Shown here: one piece after another, positions 18,058-27,053 of the stretch | How positions within the stretch are numbered: the first letter of the stretch is position 1 | How the letters are laid out: each line of letters opens with the position of its first letter | Assembly (NCBI RefSeq): GCF_024758705.1 | Contig: NZ_CP096971.1 | Location: 1,240,001 to 1,304,000 of the forward strand | Source: Sphingomonas sp. SUN019 | Lineage (GTDB): Bacteria > Pseudomonadota > Alphaproteobacteria > Sphingomonadales > Sphingomonadaceae | Reading direction: 5' to 3' | Length of the DNA stretch: 64,000 nt | Notes under the pieces: model-generated | Databases searched by the model: none | What the model was told of the DNA's origin: nothing | The model's input: only the letters and a program-made list of their open reading frames with translations | Position numbers and translations under genes: made by a program

Positions 18058-18965
18058 GCGACAGGCGATTCTGCGTCTGCGTGCCCGCGCGCAACGAAGC
18101 GGCGCGGCTGCCGATCCTGCTCGATGCGCTGGCGGCACAGACGCTCCCGGGGCCGATTGCGGTGGCACTGTGCATCAACAATAGCGACGACGACAGCGTC
18201 GCGGTCGTGGCTGAGGTCTCCGCGCGCCACGCGCCGCGACTGGATGTGCGGATCGACGAGTGCGCCCTGGCGCTCGACGTGGCCCATGTGGGAACAGCGC
18301 GACGGCGCGCGATGGATGCGGGGTTAATGCTGGTCGAGGGGCGCGGGGTATTGCTGTCGACCGATGCGGATTGCCGTCCGCCGAGCGACTGGATCGCGGC
18401 CAACCTGGCGGCGATCGCCGAGGGGGCGGACATCGTCGGTGGACGGATCGTGCTCGACGACGCGGAGCCGATCGCGCCCGATGTCGTGGCGATGCGGGCG
18501 CGGTACGATCGTTACTGGGCCGCGGTGCGCGCCATCGAGGATGCGATCGACCCGTCCCCGCATGATCCGCCGCCGCGGCACGGCGATCACACCGGCGCGA
18601 GTCTTGCGATCGACGCCGTGCTGTATCAAGCGGCGGGCGGCGTCCCCGCGATCGCGTGTGGCGAGGATCGCGCTCTGGTAATCGCGGCGGTCGCAGCGGG
18701 CGGGCGTCTGGCGCACCCGATGGCGGTCTGGACCCGCGTTTCGGCGCGGACCGTGGGGCGCGCGGCTGGGGGGATGGCGATGGCGATGGCGCAGCTGTCC
18801 GACACGATCGCGCACGGCGAGGTGCCGCGGGTGACTGGATTTGATCACTGGCGACGGCGCGCAACGTGGAGGCGCGACGAGCGTGCGCGCACCGGCGTCG
18901 CTGCGATGCTGGCGCGCGAGGAACGGCTGCCGTCGATGCCCGCGGATATCGAACTGCCGCGATGA
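18054..18965 (+). CDS. Glycosyltransferase family 2 protein
   Basis: Starts with GTG overlapping the upstream stop. The GT-A fold is shown by CVCVPARNEAARLP at the N-terminus, the acidic loop LCINNSDDDS, and the DxD-like STDADCRPPSDW. The C-terminal half has ACGEDRALVIA, the usual acceptor-side acidic residues. Inverting GT2 enzymes add single sugars to lipid or glycan acceptors. Any longer version of this frame runs through the GT4 gene and is not supported. Confidence 0.8.
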   Translation: MSDRRFCVCVPARNEAARLPILLDALAAQTLPGPIAVALCINNSDDDSVAVVAEVSARHAPRLDVRIDECALALDVAHVGTARRRAMDAGLMLVEGRGVLLSTDADCRPPSDWIAANLAAIAEGADIVGGRIVLDDAEPIAPDVVAMRARYDRYWAAVRAIEDAIDPSPHDPPPRHGDHTGASLAIDAVLYQAAGGVPAIACGEDRALVIAAVAAGGRLAHPMAVWTRVSARTVGRAAGGMAMAMAQLSDTIAHGEVPRVTGFDHWRRRATWRRDERARTGVAAMLAREERLPSMPADIELPR

Positions 18966-19993
18966 ATCGACCGATCGGCTATTATGTCCATCATCACGGC
19001 GTGGGGCATCGCGCGCGCGCGCTGGCAATCGCCGACCGGGCCGCGGGTCGTTTCACGCTGTTGGGGACGGACCTCTCCGGACGCACCGGACCGCACCCGT
19101 TCGTCGACCTTCCCGACGACCGGATCGATACCGCGTTCGACGGCGCGGATGGCGATGCGAGCCGGCCCGAGGCGTTGCACTACGCGCCCATCGATCACGG
19201 CGGCATTCGACGCCGCGTCGCTGCGATCACCGCGTGGATTGCCGACGCGCGACCCGCGCTGATGGTAGTCGACGTGTCGTGCGACATCGCAATGCTGGCG
19301 CGGCTCGCCTCGGTGTCGACGGTCTGCGTGCGACTTGGCGGCCGGCGCGACGATGTGCCGCATCTGCAGGCGTTCCGCGCCGCGACCGGTATCGTCGCGC
19401 CGTTCGCCGCGGCGCTGGACGATCCGGCGACGCCGGGATGGGTAAGGGACAAGACGGCGTATCGTCCGGGTATCGTGACCCGGCCCGCTGCGGCGACGAT
19501 CGATAAGGGATCGGTGCTGGTCGTCGTCGGCGCGGGCGGATCGTCGACCGATGGTGCGGACTGGGCGCGGGCGGCGCGGGCGCTGCCCGATCGCCGGTGG
19601 AGCGTCATCGGCGCGTGTCGGGGCATCGCCAATGCGCCGGAGAACCTGACGATCCTTGGCTGGGTCGACGATGCGGCGGCGCGGATCGCGCGCGCAGGCG
19701 TCGTGATCGGCAGCGCGGGCAACGGCGTCCTCGGCATCGTGATCGCCGCGCGCCGACCGTTCGTGTGCATCCCCGAGCCGCGCCCGTTCGATGAGCAGCG
19801 ATCGAATGCGCGCGGTCTGGTCGCGGCGGGTGCAGCGGTGGCGTGCGATGATGTTGGAACTGCGGACTGGCGCGCGCTGATCGCCGCCGCGGAGCGGATC
19901 GACCCTGCCGCCGCGGCGGCGCTGGACGATCCGAATGGTGCCGAACATGCCGCCGACTATCTGATCTCGCTCGCCGACGGCGGTCGCGCATGA
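18962..19993 (+). CDS. GT-B glycosyltransferase (MurG/GT28-like)
   Basis: The N-terminus IGYYVHHHGVGHRARALAIA is the glycine- and histidine-rich loop of MurG-like transferases; later GAGGSSTDG and VIGSAGNGVLGIVIAARRPFVCIPEP correspond to the donor-site loops. No nucleotide specificity can be read. ATGA overlaps join it to both neighbours, so it is translated together with them. Confidence 0.75.
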   Translation: MNRPIGYYVHHHGVGHRARALAIADRAAGRFTLLGTDLSGRTGPHPFVDLPDDRIDTAFDGADGDASRPEALHYAPIDHGGIRRRVAAITAWIADARPALMVVDVSCDIAMLARLASVSTVCVRLGGRRDDVPHLQAFRAATGIVAPFAAALDDPATPGWVRDKTAYRPGIVTRPAAATIDKGSVLVVVGAGGSSTDGADWARAARALPDRRWSVIGACRGIANAPENLTILGWVDDAAARIARAGVVIGSAGNGVLGIVIAARRPFVCIPEPRPFDEQRSNARGLVAAGAAVACDDVGTADWRALIAAAERIDPAAAAALDDPNGAEHAADYLISLADGGRA

Positions 19994-21090
19994 CTGGACC
20001 TTTGGTGCCGTTACATGACGATCCTTTGGTTGCCGATCTTGCGCGGCTCGGCACCGGGTATGACGACGTGCCCGCCTATCCCGCCGACAGCATCGCGGTG
20101 CTGGCGCGCGCTGGATTGCTGCGGCGGTTCGCGCCGGTGGCGGCGGCAGGAGAGGCGTTCGCCGATGCGGACGCGCGGCATCGCGCGATGTTCGACGCGT
20201 TGCGCCGCGTCGGTCGCGGCGACCTGAGCGTCGGACGACTGTTCGAGGGCCACGTCAACGCGCTGGCGCTGTTCGACTGGTATGCGACGCCGGACCAGAA
20301 TGCGTGGCTGGCGGATGCGCTGGACCGGGATGCGGTGTTCGGCGTGTGGGCGACCGAACCCGCGCCGGGCGTCGCGCTGGTCGAGGATGCGGCCGGGCGC
20401 AGGCTGCACGGCGCGAAGAGTTTCGCCAGCGGTGCGGGCGGCATCGCCTATGCCGTCATCACCGTCCGGCCCGCGACGGGCGACCGGCGGCTCGCCATCG
20501 TCGCCGCCGACGATGCGACGCGCACCGACGCGAGCGGATGGCGCGTGCGCGGGATGCGCGCCAGCATGAGCGGGCTGTACGACCTGACCGGTTATCCGAT
20601 CGACGACCGCGCGCTGTTGGGCGCGCCGGGCGACTACGATCGCGAGCCACGCTTCACCAGCGGCGCCTGGCGCTTCACCGCGGTACAGCTTGGCGGGATC
20701 GAGGCGCTGCTCGCCGAAACGCGTGCGATGCTGAGCGATAAGGCGCGGTCCGATCCGCTGACACGCGCCGCCTTCGGTCATGCCATCGTCGCGACGCGCA
20801 CCGGGTGGCTGTGGGTGCGCGAAGCCGCGATCCGCGCCGCGCGCGAGGATTGCGACGCGGCGTCGTTCGCGCGGATGACGCGCGGCGTGGTCGAGCGCGC
20901 CGGTCTGGACGCGATGGAATATGCCACGCGCCTGATCGGCACCCGCAGCGCGTTCGCGGGGCAGCGCGTCGACAAGATCATCCGCGACCTCAGCCTGTAT
21001 CTGCGTCAGGCCGGACCGGACCAGGTTCGCGACGCCGCGGTGCGCGACTGGATCGATCGCGATTGCTGGGGCGACGATCCATTATGGTGA
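19990..21090 (+). CDS. Acyl-CoA dehydrogenase-like flavoprotein
   Basis: The 366-residue protein follows the acyl-CoA dehydrogenase plan: helical N-terminus with LARAGLLRRFAP, the middle barrel (FGVWATEPAPGVALVED, GAKSFASGAGGIAYAVI) and the C-terminal helical bundle ending in QAGPDQVRDAAV. The usual catalytic Glu is not evident. Inside a carbohydrate operon it may desaturate or N-oxidise an acyl or amino substituent rather than take part in beta-oxidation; that is inference from context. Confidence 0.7.
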   Translation: MTGPLVPLHDDPLVADLARLGTGYDDVPAYPADSIAVLARAGLLRRFAPVAAAGEAFADADARHRAMFDALRRVGRGDLSVGRLFEGHVNALALFDWYATPDQNAWLADALDRDAVFGVWATEPAPGVALVEDAAGRRLHGAKSFASGAGGIAYAVITVRPATGDRRLAIVAADDATRTDASGWRVRGMRASMSGLYDLTGYPIDDRALLGAPGDYDREPRFTSGAWRFTAVQLGGIEALLAETRAMLSDKARSDPLTRAAFGHAIVATRTGWLWVREAAIRAAREDCDAASFARMTRGVVERAGLDAMEYATRLIGTRSAFAGQRVDKIIRDLSLYLRQAGPDQVRDAAVRDWIDRDCWGDDPLW

Positions 21091-21761
21091 TCGCGCAATC
21101 GCTGGCGAAAAGCCGTTTTGCCACCGCCCGGTGGCTGGTGCTGGCACCGCATGCCGATGACGAGACGCTGGGCGCGGGGGCGCTGGTCGCGGAAACCGCG
21201 GCGGCGGGGCGGCTGGCGGGAATCGTCTATCTTACCGACGGCGCGGCGTCGCATCCCGGCGGCGGCGGGCGGCTCGCGCGGTTGCGGCGGCGAGAGGCGG
21301 GGCTGGCGATGCGCCGGTTGGGCGTCGCGGCGACGCCGGTCTTTCTCGGCTGGCCCGACGCGCATCCGCATCGCCCGGACAGCGCGGCGTGGCGCTCGAC
21401 CGTCCGCGCGCTGGCGGCGCTGATCCGGTCGCGCCGGGTCGATGCGGTGGCGGTCACTGGCGCGGAGGAGCGGCATTGCGACCATGCGGCATTCCAGGCG
21501 ATCGCCAGCGCAGCGGTGCGCGCCGCGCGGCGATCGGTAGCGCTGTTCGAGTACCGGGTGTGGAGCGACCCGGCGCTGCGCCATGCGCGCCGGACGCTGC
21601 GGACGTGCGCGATGCCGCCGGGCATGCGCCGCCACGCCCTGATGGCGCATCGCAGCCAGACCAGCGCGGCGTTCGGCCCCGGCTTTCGCGTCGCGCGCGC
21701 CGCATGGCGGATGCCCGCGACCGACGTCCTCCACCTGAACGGAGCGCACCATGTCCATTGA
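21084..21761 (+). CDS. PIG-L (LmbE) family N-deacetylase
   Basis: The zinc motif PHADDE (His23, Asp25, Asp26) is followed much later by HCDHAAF, the third metal ligand region. PIG-L enzymes remove acetyl from N-acetylglucosamine-type residues, as in GPI anchor, mycothiol and bacillithiol synthesis. The start may be ATG at 21084 or GTG at 21087; both overlap the stop of the dehydrogenase-like gene. The next gene, a NodS-like methyltransferase, overlaps it by 11 bases, which suggests that freed amino groups are methylated. Confidence 0.85.
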   Translation: MVIAQSLAKSRFATARWLVLAPHADDETLGAGALVAETAAAGRLAGIVYLTDGAASHPGGGGRLARLRRREAGLAMRRLGVAATPVFLGWPDAHPHRPDSAAWRSTVRALAALIRSRRVDAVAVTGAEERHCDHAAFQAIASAAVRAARRSVALFEYRVWSDPALRHARRTLRTCAMPPGMRRHALMAHRSQTSAAFGPGFRVARAAWRMPATDVLHLNGAHHVH

Positions 21762-22347
21762 TCGTCTCCCTAGCCGTAGTCTCGACGCCGCTTATTTCGA
21801 CGGCATTTTTGCTGGAAACGACGATCCGTGGTCCCTCGCCAGCAGCGATTACGAGGCGGCGAAGTTCGCGCGGACGATCGCGGTGCTCGCGGACCGTTGC
21901 TATGCGTCGGCGCTGGAGATTGGCTGCGCGCATGGGGTGCTGACGCGGAAGCTGGCGCCGCTATGCACCGATCTGCTCGCGATCGATATCGCTGCTGCGG
22001 CGATCGAAGCGGCGCGCAAGCGGTGCGCCGCACTGCCGCAGGTTCGTTTTGAACGGATGACGTTTCCACTTCAGACGCCGACGATCACTATGCTTGACCT
22101 CGTCGTGCTGTCCGAAGTGGCCTATTATTGGAGCGACGAGGACTTGGCGGAGTGTGGCGAATGGCTGCGGGACCACGTCGCCGCCGGCGGGCGCATCCTG
22201 CTGGTCCATTTCACCGAAGAAACCGATTATCCGCAGAGCGGCGACGGGGCGACGTCCAAATTGCAGCGCCTGCTCGGCGATGCGATAACCGTCGCCCGCG
22301 CCGAACGCGCAGACCGTTACCGGCTTGACCTATGGGCACGCCGATGA
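21751..22347 (+). CDS. NodS-like SAM-dependent methyltransferase
   Basis: A class I methyltransferase of 198 residues with the SAM motif ALEIGCAHGVLTRKLA, an acidic strand end (LLAIDIA) and VVLSEVAYYW as motif IV region. The opening FDGIFAGNDDPWSLASSDYE is typical of NodS-family enzymes, which N-methylate the deacetylated sugar in rhizobial Nod factors. In many bacteria related PIG-L and methyltransferase domains are fused; here they are separate and overlapping. Confidence 0.8.
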   Translation: MSIDRLPSRSLDAAYFDGIFAGNDDPWSLASSDYEAAKFARTIAVLADRCYASALEIGCAHGVLTRKLAPLCTDLLAIDIAAAAIEAARKRCAALPQVRFERMTFPLQTPTITMLDLVVLSEVAYYWSDEDLAECGEWLRDHVAAGGRILLVHFTEETDYPQSGDGATSKLQRLLGDAITVARAERADRYRLDLWARR

Positions 22348-23180
22348 CCGATCTCAGCGTACTGACGATCGTTCGCAACCGCCAAGCGCATTTTGACAAT
22401 CTGGTCGAAGGACTGCGGCGTTCGTCGCGCCGCCCCGACGAACTGGTAGTCGTGGACATGAGCGATGTGTGGCTCGCGCCGCCATCGACCGATTTTCCGA
22501 TCAGTATGATACGGCTGGAGACAGAAGGCCTGCCGTTGGCGGTGGCGCGCAACCGAGCTGCCGCCGTCGCGAATGGAGAGCATTTGCTGTTCCTCGATGT
22601 CGATTGCATTCCTCTCACCGATTGTCTGGCGACGCTGCACGCCGCGCTCGTCGACCACGATGCGTTGATCTGCGCTGATGTTCGCTATCTCGGCCCTGAC
22701 GACACGCGCGGCAGCTGGACCGACGCCACGTTGCTCGACGCGGGCCAACCGCATCCGGCGCGCATGTTCCCAGCCACCGGCATCCGGCGCGAACCCAATC
22801 CCGGCCTTTTCTGGTCGGTTGCTTTCGCAGTTCGTCGTGCTCGGTTCGAGGCGCTGGGCGGGTTCGACGAGCGGTTCACCGGCTATGGCGCGGAGGACAC
22901 GGACTTTGGCTTTCGCGCCAATGCGGCGAAGGTGCCGTTGCTGTTTGTCGGCGGCGCGGTCGCCTGCCACCAGCATCACGCGGTGTTTGATCCGCCGCTC
23001 CAGCACTTTGACGACATCGTCCGCAACGCTCGGCAGTTTCGCTCGCAATGGGGCGTGTGGCCGATGGAAGGATGGCTGGCAGAATTTGAAAGGGTCGGAC
23101 TGGTCGCGCTCGACGATAACGAGCTTTCGGTGCTGCGAGTACCTACGCGCGACGAGATCGAGCAGGCCCGTCGCTCCTGA
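22344..23180 (+). CDS. Glycosyltransferase family 2 protein, last gene of the operon
   Basis: GT-A features are LSVLTIVRNRQAHFDNLVEGL, the DxD-like FLDVDCIPLTD, and the acceptor-side GFDERFTGYGAEDTDFGFR. It resembles galactosyl- or N-acetylglucosaminyl-transferases of the GT2 galactofuranosyl type. The ATG at 22344 forms ATGA with the upstream stop; an earlier ATG at 22332 is possible. No flippase, polymerase or exporter follows. Confidence 0.85.
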   Translation: MTDLSVLTIVRNRQAHFDNLVEGLRRSSRRPDELVVVDMSDVWLAPPSTDFPISMIRLETEGLPLAVARNRAAAVANGEHLLFLDVDCIPLTDCLATLHAALVDHDALICADVRYLGPDDTRGSWTDATLLDAGQPHPARMFPATGIRREPNPGLFWSVAFAVRRARFEALGGFDERFTGYGAEDTDFGFRANAAKVPLLFVGGAVACHQHHAVFDPPLQHFDDIVRNARQFRSQWGVWPMEGWLAEFERVGLVALDDNELSVLRVPTRDEIEQARRS

Positions 23181-23330
23181 AACGTCCATGTCGAAGCGTG
23201 CCGAGGTCTATTATCGGGCGTCATATTGTCGGCTGAGAGAGCCCGCCAACAGCGGCGGATCGAAGACAATTCTTCTCGCGCGAAACCTACCTGTCGCTCG
23301 TCGATTATCCTCTCATCAAAGGAGCGCGCC

Positions 23331-24227
23331 ATGACCGACCTGACCGAGACGCTGATCGATCCGCAGGACAAATATCACAGCGACGGCTTCGCCGAGCAGC
23401 CACAACCCTGGCCGGGCCTGCAGCGCGACATGAACCCCGTGCCCGATTGCGGCGAAGAGAGTTACGAAGGCACTGGTCGGCTGACGGGCCGCAAGGCGCT
23501 GGTGACGGGTGGCGATTCCGGCATCGGCCGTGCCGCGGCCATCGCCTTCGCGCGCGAAGGAGCGACGGTCGCGATCAACTATCATCCTGACGAGCAACCC
23601 GATGCGGATGATCTGAAGGTTGTTTTGGAAAAGCAGGGTCTCGACCTCATCCAGCTGCCTGGCGATCTGACCGATGCGACATTCTGCCGGAAACTGATCG
23701 GCGATGCCGAGGCGCAGCTGGGCGGGCTCGATATCCTAGTCATCAATGCCGGCTACCAGCAGGCGCAGAAATCCATCGCTGATATCACCGACGAGCAGTT
23801 CGATCGGACGATGAAGACCAATATCTACGCGATGTTTTATCTATCGAAGCGCGCTGCGGAGACGATGCCCCGGGGCGGAACGATCATCAATACCGCCAGC
23901 GTGAACAGCTTCAATCCGGTCCCCGAACTGCTCGATTACGCCACGACCAAGGGGGCGATCGAGATATTCACCAAGGGCTTGGCCAAGCAGCTCGCGGAAA
24001 AGGGCATACGGGTGAACGCCGTCGCGCCGGGGCCGGTATGGACGCCGCTTCAGGTGTCGGGCGGACAATTTCAGGAGAAATTGCCGGAATTTGGGCAAGA
24101 TACGGCGCTTGGCCGCGCTGGGCAGCCAGCCGAACTCGCCGGACTGTACGTGACGCTCGCGGAGCAGGGCAACAGCTTCACCACCGGCAGCGTGTTCGGC
24201 GCAAACGGTGGAACGGGCGTAATATGA
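23331..24227 (+). CDS. SDR family oxidoreductase (YghA-like)
   Basis: The 298-residue protein has the long N-terminal arm (PQPWPGLQRDMNPVPDCGEESYEG) characteristic of YghA-type SDRs, then TGGDSGIGRA for the cofactor, NAGYQ, the active-site NTASVNSF Ser and YATTK. GGAG precedes the ATG. This type is common in stress regulons. Substrate unknown. Confidence 0.9.
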   Translation: MTDLTETLIDPQDKYHSDGFAEQPQPWPGLQRDMNPVPDCGEESYEGTGRLTGRKALVTGGDSGIGRAAAIAFAREGATVAINYHPDEQPDADDLKVVLEKQGLDLIQLPGDLTDATFCRKLIGDAEAQLGGLDILVINAGYQQAQKSIADITDEQFDRTMKTNIYAMFYLSKRAAETMPRGGTIINTASVNSFNPVPELLDYATTKGAIEIFTKGLAKQLAEKGIRVNAVAPGPVWTPLQVSGGQFQEKLPEFGQDTALGRAGQPAELAGLYVTLAEQGNSFTTGSVFGANGGTGVI

Positions 24228-24726
24228 CCGAAATCTTAGGCCGTCCGTCCATCCGTCGGCCGGCTTATTGAAGCGGGTCGGCTATTAGGGATTGCGCAGG
24301 ATTGATCTTGGACCGCGCGCACCGAGCCCGACTACGCGTGCTACGTCGCTTCATGATACCGCTATAATCCTGCTCTTTGAATGGCCGATGCGAGCTCGTT
24401 GGTCATGTTTTCATCTTTCGGCGTCAGTCGGTTCAAGGCGGTTTGCACACGCGTTTGCGCCACCTGCAGCGCCTTGTGCCGCACCTCGCGCGTAGCGTTG
24501 GTCCGCCACGACCAGCTTTCGCCGATGTCTTCAACACATGCGTGGTTTTATTTAAACCTAGCTACCGCCGCGCTTTTTCGGGCGAAAGGATGCAGGACCC
24601 GACGCAGCGACATGGTCTGGCTGCCCGATATCGATAAAGCATCTTCGCAATCGGTCGAGATAGCATTTATTCCGTTGATCGATGTTAACACACGGATATT
24701 TTACTGCCTCTACACGCTGAGTGCAC
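24228..24726. other. Gap without convincing gene
   Basis: Several short open frames overlap here without ribosome binding sites or recognisable composition. The stretch is less GC-rich than the flanks, especially near 24640-24720. I see no repeat or RNA structure. Confidence 0.5.
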
Positions 24727-24978
24727 ATGGCTCGCTTTTATTTTCATCTACATGAGTGCGGTCACGTCGTTTCCGATGAGGACGGTATTGAACGCGCCGA
24801 TCTCGATGGCGTGCGGTCCGCCGCAGTAGTAGCAGCGCGCGACATCATGTGTTCGGAGATCAGGAAGGGAAAACTCTGCCTGTCGTGCCACATCGAGGTT
24901 TGTGACGAGCACGACGTATCTGTCATGGTCGTAAGGTTCAGCGACGCGGTGGCCGTTACCGGGTTTATCCCGAATTGA
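24727..24978 (+). CDS. DUF6894-type small protein
   Basis: The 83-residue protein begins MARFYFHLHECGHVVSDEDGIERADLDG (only its start and the DEDG turn matter), with an A-x-x-AR-x-I segment in the middle (AVVAARDIMCSEI) and an IEVCDEHDVSVMVVRFSDAV end, the pattern of DUF6894 proteins, which are frequent in Sphingomonas and rhizobia. Function unknown. ATG at 24727 is preferred to the GTG two codons earlier. Confidence 0.65.
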   Translation: MARFYFHLHECGHVVSDEDGIERADLDGVRSAAVVAARDIMCSEIRKGKLCLSCHIEVCDEHDVSVMVVRFSDAVAVTGFIPN

Positions 24979-25749
24979 CACCAATTGCGCCATCGCTACG
25001 TCTCCATTCTGGCGGTGGTACCGTCGCAAAGGACACCCGCATCACCGCATCGGCGCGCAAGTCCTCTCGCTAACCAAGGTTTTCGACTCCTGATGATGTG
25101 GATTACGCTGACCGCGACGTGGCCTGATATGTTCAATAATCGTCGGCTAAATTCATCCTGCGCGACCAACCGAAGATCTGTTGCAGCCAGACGGGTCGTC
25201 TGAACGCAACGTCTGCCTGATAATTGGCAATCGTCACCTTTCAGGTTCCGAATCGAGATCAATCGCATCACCCGCGATACCAACGCTGCTTGCCCTCAAC
25301 GTGTGATCCGGAACGTTGAGGAGCCCGGCCGACCAATAAAAGAGTTCTGTGTCGAACGGAACGCGGAATTGCGAGCGACTGACTCGCAAGTCTAAAGGTC
25401 GCTTTGGTGGAAACGAGCCTGTCCCTTGCTAAGAGGCGACGGAGCTCGTCTAGCCGTTCGTTCAGCCCGACCGCAGCGGCAGCTACGCGCCCTATAATTC
25501 GCTGTTCGCCCTGATCGGCGATCATGAAACACGCCATTTGTTCATGTCGTTCGGGACGGCCGCCGGAATGACCGACGTTAGGAATTTGCCGTCGGTCCGC
25601 TTTTGGCGGGCGAGGTGTCGATAGCCGCCGTTCCGCTTATTAAGAGCTGGTCGGGCAGCGAGCGCCCGGTTTATGACGTTCATTACCCTTGCTCTTTTGC
25701 TGTCGGGAAGTGCACTATTCGCTTCAAGCGCTAGTGACGGAGTTTTGGC
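24979..25749. other. Long intergenic stretch, possibly one small gene
   Basis: No clear gene was found. A minus-strand frame at 25268-25537 (89 residues, with GLNERLDELRRLLARDRL) could be a small helical protein, but I see no strong ribosome binding site and no family. The plus-strand frames look like chance. Confidence 0.4.
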
Positions 25750-26133
25750 ATGGCGGACTGTCCCAAGTGCCGCGGGCGAATGACCGAGGGCTTCCCATTT
25801 CTCCCAGATACCGGCGGGCGAGTGAAATGGATGGATGGAGAGCCCGGCTTCTGGAAAGTGATGATGGGTCTAGGCGCGAAGTCCGCCAATCTGACTTCCA
25901 AGCGCTGCACAGTTTGTGGATTTGTCGAGCTTTTCGTTGATACGCAGGCAAAACCCGTGGTCACGCTCAAGACAGTTGACGACGAGAACGAACGTCTCCG
26001 CACGCTCGTTACTTGGCTTCAAGAGCGGGTAACAACCTTGGAGGCGATTGCAACTGACCCGGCCGAGCGAACTGCTCGCGAGATAGAGAGTCTGCGTGCG
26101 TTGTCACCGCCGACCGATCAAACGCTGGATTAG
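25750..26133 (+). CDS. Zinc-ribbon protein with C-terminal coiled coil
   Basis: The N-terminus MADCPKCRGRMTEGF and a later KRCTVCGFVELFVD supply two CxxC pairs, and the middle has GGRVKWMDGEPGFWK, as in the DUF6487-type proteins of unknown function. The C-terminal 50 residues (DDENERLRTLVTWLQERVTTLEAIA) form a coiled coil that also resembles the PspB/PspC-type tail of sphingomonad proteins. Possibly nucleic-acid or protein binding. Confidence 0.7.
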   Translation: MADCPKCRGRMTEGFPFLPDTGGRVKWMDGEPGFWKVMMGLGAKSANLTSKRCTVCGFVELFVDTQAKPVVTLKTVDDENERLRTLVTWLQERVTTLEAIATDPAERTAREIESLRALSPPTDQTLD

Positions 26134-26258
26134 CTCAGATCGGCCGATGACCGCTAACCACACCTGCCGTCGTTCCGGTGCTGGCGATCGGCTCGATTCG
26201 CCCGGCCCAAAAAAGCCGTCATGGCTCAATGTTCAAGCTGAAGCGTCCAAGCGCGCTA

Positions 26259-27053
26259 TCAGCCGTCCGCTTGCTGCGCGCCCGCGATCATCGCCCTCGC
26301 TTCGGCACGATAGCTGCGACCGACCGGGAACTCCTCGCCACTCACGATCCGCACCAGATAGCTACCCGTGGCGCGGCGGCGCACCGCGACCACGCGGTCG
26401 CGATCGACGATGTAGGACCGGTGGATACGGACATAGCGCGTTGGGTCGAGCCGGTTGAGCAGCGTCCCGATCGGTTCGCGGTGGAGATGATTGGTCTCCG
26501 CCAGATGGAGCCGCACATATTCGCCTTCCGCCTGCACCCACAGCAGCGCATCGAGATCGACCCGCACCATCTCCCCGCGTCGCAATACCCACAGATACCG
26601 GCTGCGGTGCGCGTGGGTTTCGCGCTCGTCGCGCAGCTGTTCGAGCTGGCCCGCGATCTCATGCAGCCGCTCCTGCGCGGTGCGATCCTCGATCGCGCGT
26701 CCGACCCGTGCGAGCGTCTTTTCCAACCGGCCCAGCCGCACCGGCTTCGTCAGAAAATCGATCGCCCCACTGTCGAAGGCGTGTGCCGCGAACTGCGGAT
26801 AGGCGGTCACAAACACGATCAGCGGTGCCGTGACGCCATCCCTGGCGAGCTGCTCGACGACGTCAAACCCGTCCAGCGCGGGCATTTCGATATCGATGAA
26901 GACGACATCGGGCCGATGCTCCACAATCGCGGCCAGCGCGGCCTGGCCATTGTCGGCGAGCGCCACGACCGCGATGTCGGGCAACCGTCCGAGCATGTCG
27001 ACGAGCCGGTGTAGCGCCAGCGACTCGTCGTCGCACAGCACCGCGCGAAGCAT
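26259..27053 (-). CDS. LytTR-family response regulator
   Basis: The receiver domain has the acidic pair CDDE near residue 8, phospho-acceptor Asp54 in FIDIEMPALDGF, and the Lys in TKPVR. A linker leads to a LytTR DNA-binding domain (RRGEMVRVDLDALLWVQAEGEY..., RIHRSYIVDRDRV). It directly follows the sensor kinase gene, whose TAG stop abuts its ATG, so the two form a two-component system. Confidence 0.9.
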   Translation of the reverse strand: MLRAVLCDDESLALHRLVDMLGRLPDIAVVALADNGQAALAAIVEHRPDVVFIDIEMPALDGFDVVEQLARDGVTAPLIVFVTAYPQFAAHAFDSGAIDFLTKPVRLGRLEKTLARVGRAIEDRTAQERLHEIAGQLEQLRDERETHAHRSRYLWVLRRGEMVRVDLDALLWVQAEGEYVRLHLAETNHLHREPIGTLLNRLDPTRYVRIHRSYIVDRDRVVAVRRRATGSYLVRIVSGEEFPVGRSYRAEARAMIAGAQQADG

